DNA from: Xanthobacteraceae bacterium
Lineage (GTDB): Bacteria > Pseudomonadota > Alphaproteobacteria > Rhizobiales > Xanthobacteraceae
NCBI GenBank assembly: GCA_030039655.1
Contig: JASHVC010000836.1
Coordinates: 1-15,129 of the forward strand
DNA: 15,129 nt
Direction of reading: 5' to 3'
Shown here: in pieces, positions 12,949 to 15,129 of the stretch
How positions within the stretch are numbered: the first letter of the stretch is position 1
How the letters are laid out: every line of letters begins with the position of its first letter
Notes under the pieces: model-generated
What the model was told of the DNA's origin: nothing
Database searches by the model: none
Seen by the model: the letters and a program-made list of their open reading frames with translations, nothing else
Program-made: the position numbers and the translations under genes

Positions 12949-13461
12949 TCAGTCGCTGGTCACGCCGGGACAATCGACGTTCACGTCACAAACAATTGTT
13001 GTGATTTCCTGCTGCGCGCAAAGCTCGTCGGTGGAGTCGCCTGGGAGGCATACATGTGAATTTGTAATTTGCCACCGCTCGCCGCTTTTTTTCAACATCG
13101 CGAAAGCCACGGCGCGCCAGTACCAAGAGCCGGTATCCGGAAGTGGGCGTTCTACCGCCCGCGCTCCCAGGGCGCAAAAAGCAACATTTCCAGCCAGATC
13201 GAGCCTATCAAGCCTCTGGTACGGTTGCATCGATACTGGATGGTGGTCGTTATCCTCAACCCAAGGCAACTGTTCGGAAAAAACTTTTTCGAGCGCCGGC
13301 TTGCAAACGCTTGCGATTTTCTCGGCTTCAGCGTCCTGAGAGGGCCGGCCGGCCACGATCGCCACCAGTACCAATACCGAAAGAACAAAGGCGCCCGCAC
13401 CCCAAACCGCAACTTTGTGCGTTCCTTCCGGCGCGTTTAGGTCAATTCGGCTGCTAAACAT
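12949..13461 (-). CDS. Hypothetical membrane-anchored protein with six cysteines
   Basis: Not recognised. The 170-residue product has one N-terminal transmembrane helix (about residues 17-38), so it is probably a signal anchor with a periplasmic domain. That domain has six cysteines (53, 96, 138, 148, 158, 164), an even number that would suit disulfides. The last four are clustered in the final 35 residues. The Trp-rich SWYWRAVAF segment suggests a folded domain. The ATG at 13461 has GAGG eight bases upstream. Base composition around it, especially 12840-12950, is lower in GC than the core genes. It sits 236 bp upstream of the third pilin on the same strand; a pilus role is only a neighbourhood guess. 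Confidence 0.6.
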   Translation of the reverse strand: MFSSRIDLNAPEGTHKVAVWGAGAFVLSVLVLVAIVAGRPSQDAEAEKIASVCKPALEKVFSEQLPWVEDNDHHPVSMQPYQRLDRLDLAGNVAFCALGARAVERPLPDTGSWYWRAVAFAMLKKSGERWQITNSHVCLPGDSTDELCAQQEITTIVCDVNVDCPGVTSD

Positions 13462-13726
13462 TGAAGCAGCCTCGCATTAACGCGTTACGGAGGAATGAAT
13501 CGAAGCGCCAGGTTCACCCTGACAATCGTTCCCGCTGCGTTCCCCTCGCGGACGCCTCTAAGATTCATTCACGTCGTCAGGGGAGTGGACGACGGAATGG
13601 GCCATGCGTTCACCAAGGCAGCCATCGCAATCGTTGGGAAAGTCCAGCGACCTATTCAGGCAGGGCTAGCCTTCTAGCTCCAACGCCTGCCTTTGAAACG
13701 AAACCGGCTTGCAATTTCAGGCAAAG

Positions 13727-14299
13727 CTAATTGGCGCTGGCGTCCGAAAGAGCGGCATCGAGCAAGCGACGGCACTCGACCAATTCATCAAGCGCGGCGC
13801 GCAGCTTGAGTTTCCCTTCGGGTTTCATGCCGCGCGGCGGTGGCGGAGCATGCCGGACAATCGGCTCTCGCCGCTCCGCAGGCTGCTCTTCGCTCGCGCG
13901 TTCGCGGTGACGCGACGAAGGGGCGGGAAAGAGCGAGAGGTCGGGCTCGGCTCGCTCGGTCGCTGACGTCACGGCAAAGTCATCGCTCTCCCCATCCTCG
14001 TCGGATTCCGGGGGCGGCGGTTCGGCACCGGCACGCCAAACGTTTTGGACGAAGGAGGGACCCTGTTCGCGCAGAATGCGCTGGACGCCGCGAATGGTGT
14101 AGCCTTCGCTGTAGAGCAGATGGCGCACGCCGCGCAGGAGATCGACATCCTCCGGACGGTAAAATCTACGCCCGCCGCCGCGCTTCATTGGACGGATTTG
14201 CGAAAACCGACTTTCCCAAAATCGCAGCACATGCTGCGGCACGTCGATTTCGTCCGCCACTTCGCTGATCGTGCGGAACGCTTCAGGCGCCTTATCCAA
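13727..14299 (-). CDS. MerR-family transcriptional regulator
   Basis: The 190-residue protein has an N-terminal MerR winged-helix domain (about residues 8-80). The pattern is [25 protein letters not shown], then [24 protein letters not shown], then [14 protein letters not shown] long disordered Pro/Glu/Ser-rich stretch (about 92-155) follows, then a short C-terminal helix ([21 protein letters not shown]). No effector-binding domain or metal-binding cysteine cluster is visible, so the signal is unknown. The start appears to be TTG at 14299, with a GGGGACGGG stretch upstream and no in-frame ATG before the domain. It follows ihfA by 38 bp and is probably cotranscribed; this ihfA-merR pair is a familiar Rhizobiales arrangement. 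Confidence 0.88.
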   Translation of the reverse strand: MDKAPEAFRTISEVADEIDVPQHVLRFWESRFSQIRPMKRGGGRRFYRPEDVDLLRGVRHLLYSEGYTIRGVQRILREQGPSFVQNVWRAGAEPPPPESDEDGESDDFAVTSATERAEPDLSLFPAPSSRHRERASEEQPAERREPIVRHAPPPPRGMKPEGKLKLRAALDELVECRRLLDAALSDASAN

Positions 14300-14337
14300 G
14301 ACCCGTCCCCGTGATCTGACGCTGCAAATTTAGAACG

Positions 14338-14646
14338 CTACGACTTGCTTTCCTCCTCGGAGTTAATCCGTTGCTTGAGGATAGCGGACGGCTTGAAGAC
14401 CATAACGCGACGCGGCGAGATCGGCACTTCCTTCCCGGTCTTAGGGTTGCGCCCAATGCGCTGCCCCTTCTTGCGCACGACGAAGGAACCGAATGATGAC
14501 AATTTCACCGTCTCCCCGCGTTCGAGGCAATCAGTGATTTCCTTGAGCACAAGTTCTACGAGTGCGGCGGACTCGGTACGCGACAGGCCAACCTTTTGGT
14601 AGACAGCCTCGCACAGATCCGCACGCGTGATCGTTTTTCCCGCCAT
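14338..14646 (-). CDS. ihfA: Integration host factor subunit alpha
   Basis: The 102-residue product is a DNABII protein: [37 protein letters not shown] forms the dimer helices. The DNA-binding arms contain [29 protein letters not shown], whose Pro in GRNPKTG is the residue that intercalates to bend DNA. The C-terminus has [20 protein letters not shown]-alpha pairs with IHF-beta to bend DNA sharply in transcription, replication and recombination. I start at the ATG at 14646; the frame extends to a GTG at 14688, but the added residues are not part of the family. A good promoter lies 64-93 bp upstream. The position between fabH and a merR-type gene supports IhfA over HU or IhfB. Confidence 0.94.
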   Translation of the reverse strand: MAGKTITRADLCEAVYQKVGLSRTESAALVELVLKEITDCLERGETVKLSSFGSFVVRKKGQRIGRNPKTGKEVPISPRRVMVFKPSAILKQRINSEEESKS

Positions 14647-14709
14647 GGCCAGCCCCGCCAAGCACGGCGATCGACTAACATCGACCAATATCGTGCTGAA
14701 TTATCAGTG

Positions 14710-14739
14710 ATATTAGCTTGTTGGCAGAGACGGGGTCAA
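14710..14739 (-). promoter_or_regulatory. Sigma-70-type promoter for ihfA
   Basis: On the minus strand TTGACC (14734-14739) and TAATAT (14710-14715) are separated by 18 bp. Transcription would start near 14703, leaving a leader of about 57 nt before the ihfA ATG. An 11-bp palindrome, TATCAGTGATA (14702-14712), overlaps the -10 box and the start point and could be an operator. Confidence 0.65.
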
Positions 14740-14796
14740 CGGCCTTTGGGGCCTGCGGCGACCTGCCCTGACGACCAGTAAGCCTGGGCCGCCGGC

Positions 14797-15129
14797 CTAC
14801 CAGCGCACCAGCGCGGCACCCCAGGTGAAGCCGCCGCCCATAGCCTCTAGAAGCAGGAGATCGCCGCGCTTGATCCGGCGCTCGGCAAGCGCATCGGCAA
14901 GCGCCAGCGGAATAGAGGCCGCCGAGGTATTACCGTGGCGGTCCACGGTGGTGACGATTTTCGCCGACGCGATGCCGAGCTTGTGCGCCGATCCGTCAAT
15001 GATTCGCTTGTTGGCTTGATGCGGAATGAACCAATCGATGTCCTCGGCGGTGTAGCCGGTCGCCTTGAAGGCATCTTCGACCACGTCGGTAATCATCGCC
15101 ACCGCGTGGCGAAACACCTCGCGTCCTTC
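14797..15129 (-). CDS. fabH: Beta-ketoacyl-ACP synthase III, C-terminal part (5' end outside window)
   Basis: Only the last 110 residues are in the window; the frame is open to the right edge, beginning [21 protein letters not shown]. FabH starts fatty-acid synthesis by condensing acetyl-CoA with malonyl-ACP. Two of the three catalytic residues are visible: the His in [13 protein letters not shown] and the Asn in [15 protein letters not shown]. The active-site Cys would lie upstream, outside. The C-terminal [20 protein letters not shown] is the standard FabH ending. The internal GTG at 15117 is a valine codon, not the start. It precedes ihfA by 150 bp on the same strand, and ihfA has its own promoter in that gap. 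Confidence 0.95.
   Translation of the reverse strand, partial: EGREVFRHAVAMITDVVEDAFKATGYTAEDIDWFIPHQANKRIIDGSAHKLGIASAKIVTTVDRHGNTSAASIPLALADALAERRIKRGDLLLLEAMGGGFTWGAALVRW

Noticed and set aside
13495..13677. 60-codon plus-strand frame with GGAGGA directly before the ATG
   Set aside because: The ribosome site touches the start codon with almost no spacing, and the product has no recognisable feature. Nothing else is seen in 13462-13726.
9306..13726. Integrase, transposase or CRISPR array in the accessory segment
   Set aside because: No such protein motif and no regularly spaced short direct repeats were found.

Overview
The window looks like a high-GC alphaproteobacterial chromosome, most likely Rhizobiales near Bradyrhizobiaceae/Xanthobacteraceae. 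This rests on gene content (fabH-ihfA-merR order, COX15-type heme A synthase beside a DUF2842 gene, an ECHDC3-like crotonase beside a YccU-like CoA-binding protein and an O-acetylhomoserine sulfhydrylase, Flp pilins). No database search was possible, so the taxon is an inference.

Left part (1-9305), ordinary core metabolism. A PaaI-type thioesterase (minus) diverges from a crotonase-fold protein and a CoA-binding protein. A small secreted protein with a 15-bp tandem repeat follows, then metY for direct sulfhydrylation of O-acetylhomoserine. A convergent minus-strand pair holds heme A synthase and an S9A oligopeptidase, joined by a 4-bp stop/start overlap. A DUF2842 membrane protein diverges from ctaA. 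A NodB-fold polysaccharide deacetylase and a DgkA-type diacylglycerol kinase complete the block.

Middle part (9306-13726), an accessory-looking segment. It starts at a tRNA-Pro(GGG) and ends at the merR-ihfA-fabH block. It carries small, mostly unrecognised genes, three Flp/Fap pilin-like genes in mixed orientation without any tad/cpa assembly genes, and an unusual density of RNA-like signals. These signals are: an imperfect inverted repeat of about 90 bp (9908-9996 and 11296-11385), each copy ending in an intrinsic terminator; a duplicated pilin leader whose second copy has no pilin behind it; and two strong terminators (10580-10607 minus, 12056-12082 plus) with no obvious gene to terminate. 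The pilin locus therefore seems to have been duplicated and rearranged, leaving gene-free transcription units that may be small RNAs or their remnants. This is the part most likely to hold something undescribed.

Right part (13727-15129), conserved core again, all minus strand: fabH (5' end outside the window), ihfA with a clear sigma-70-type promoter, and a MerR-family regulator.
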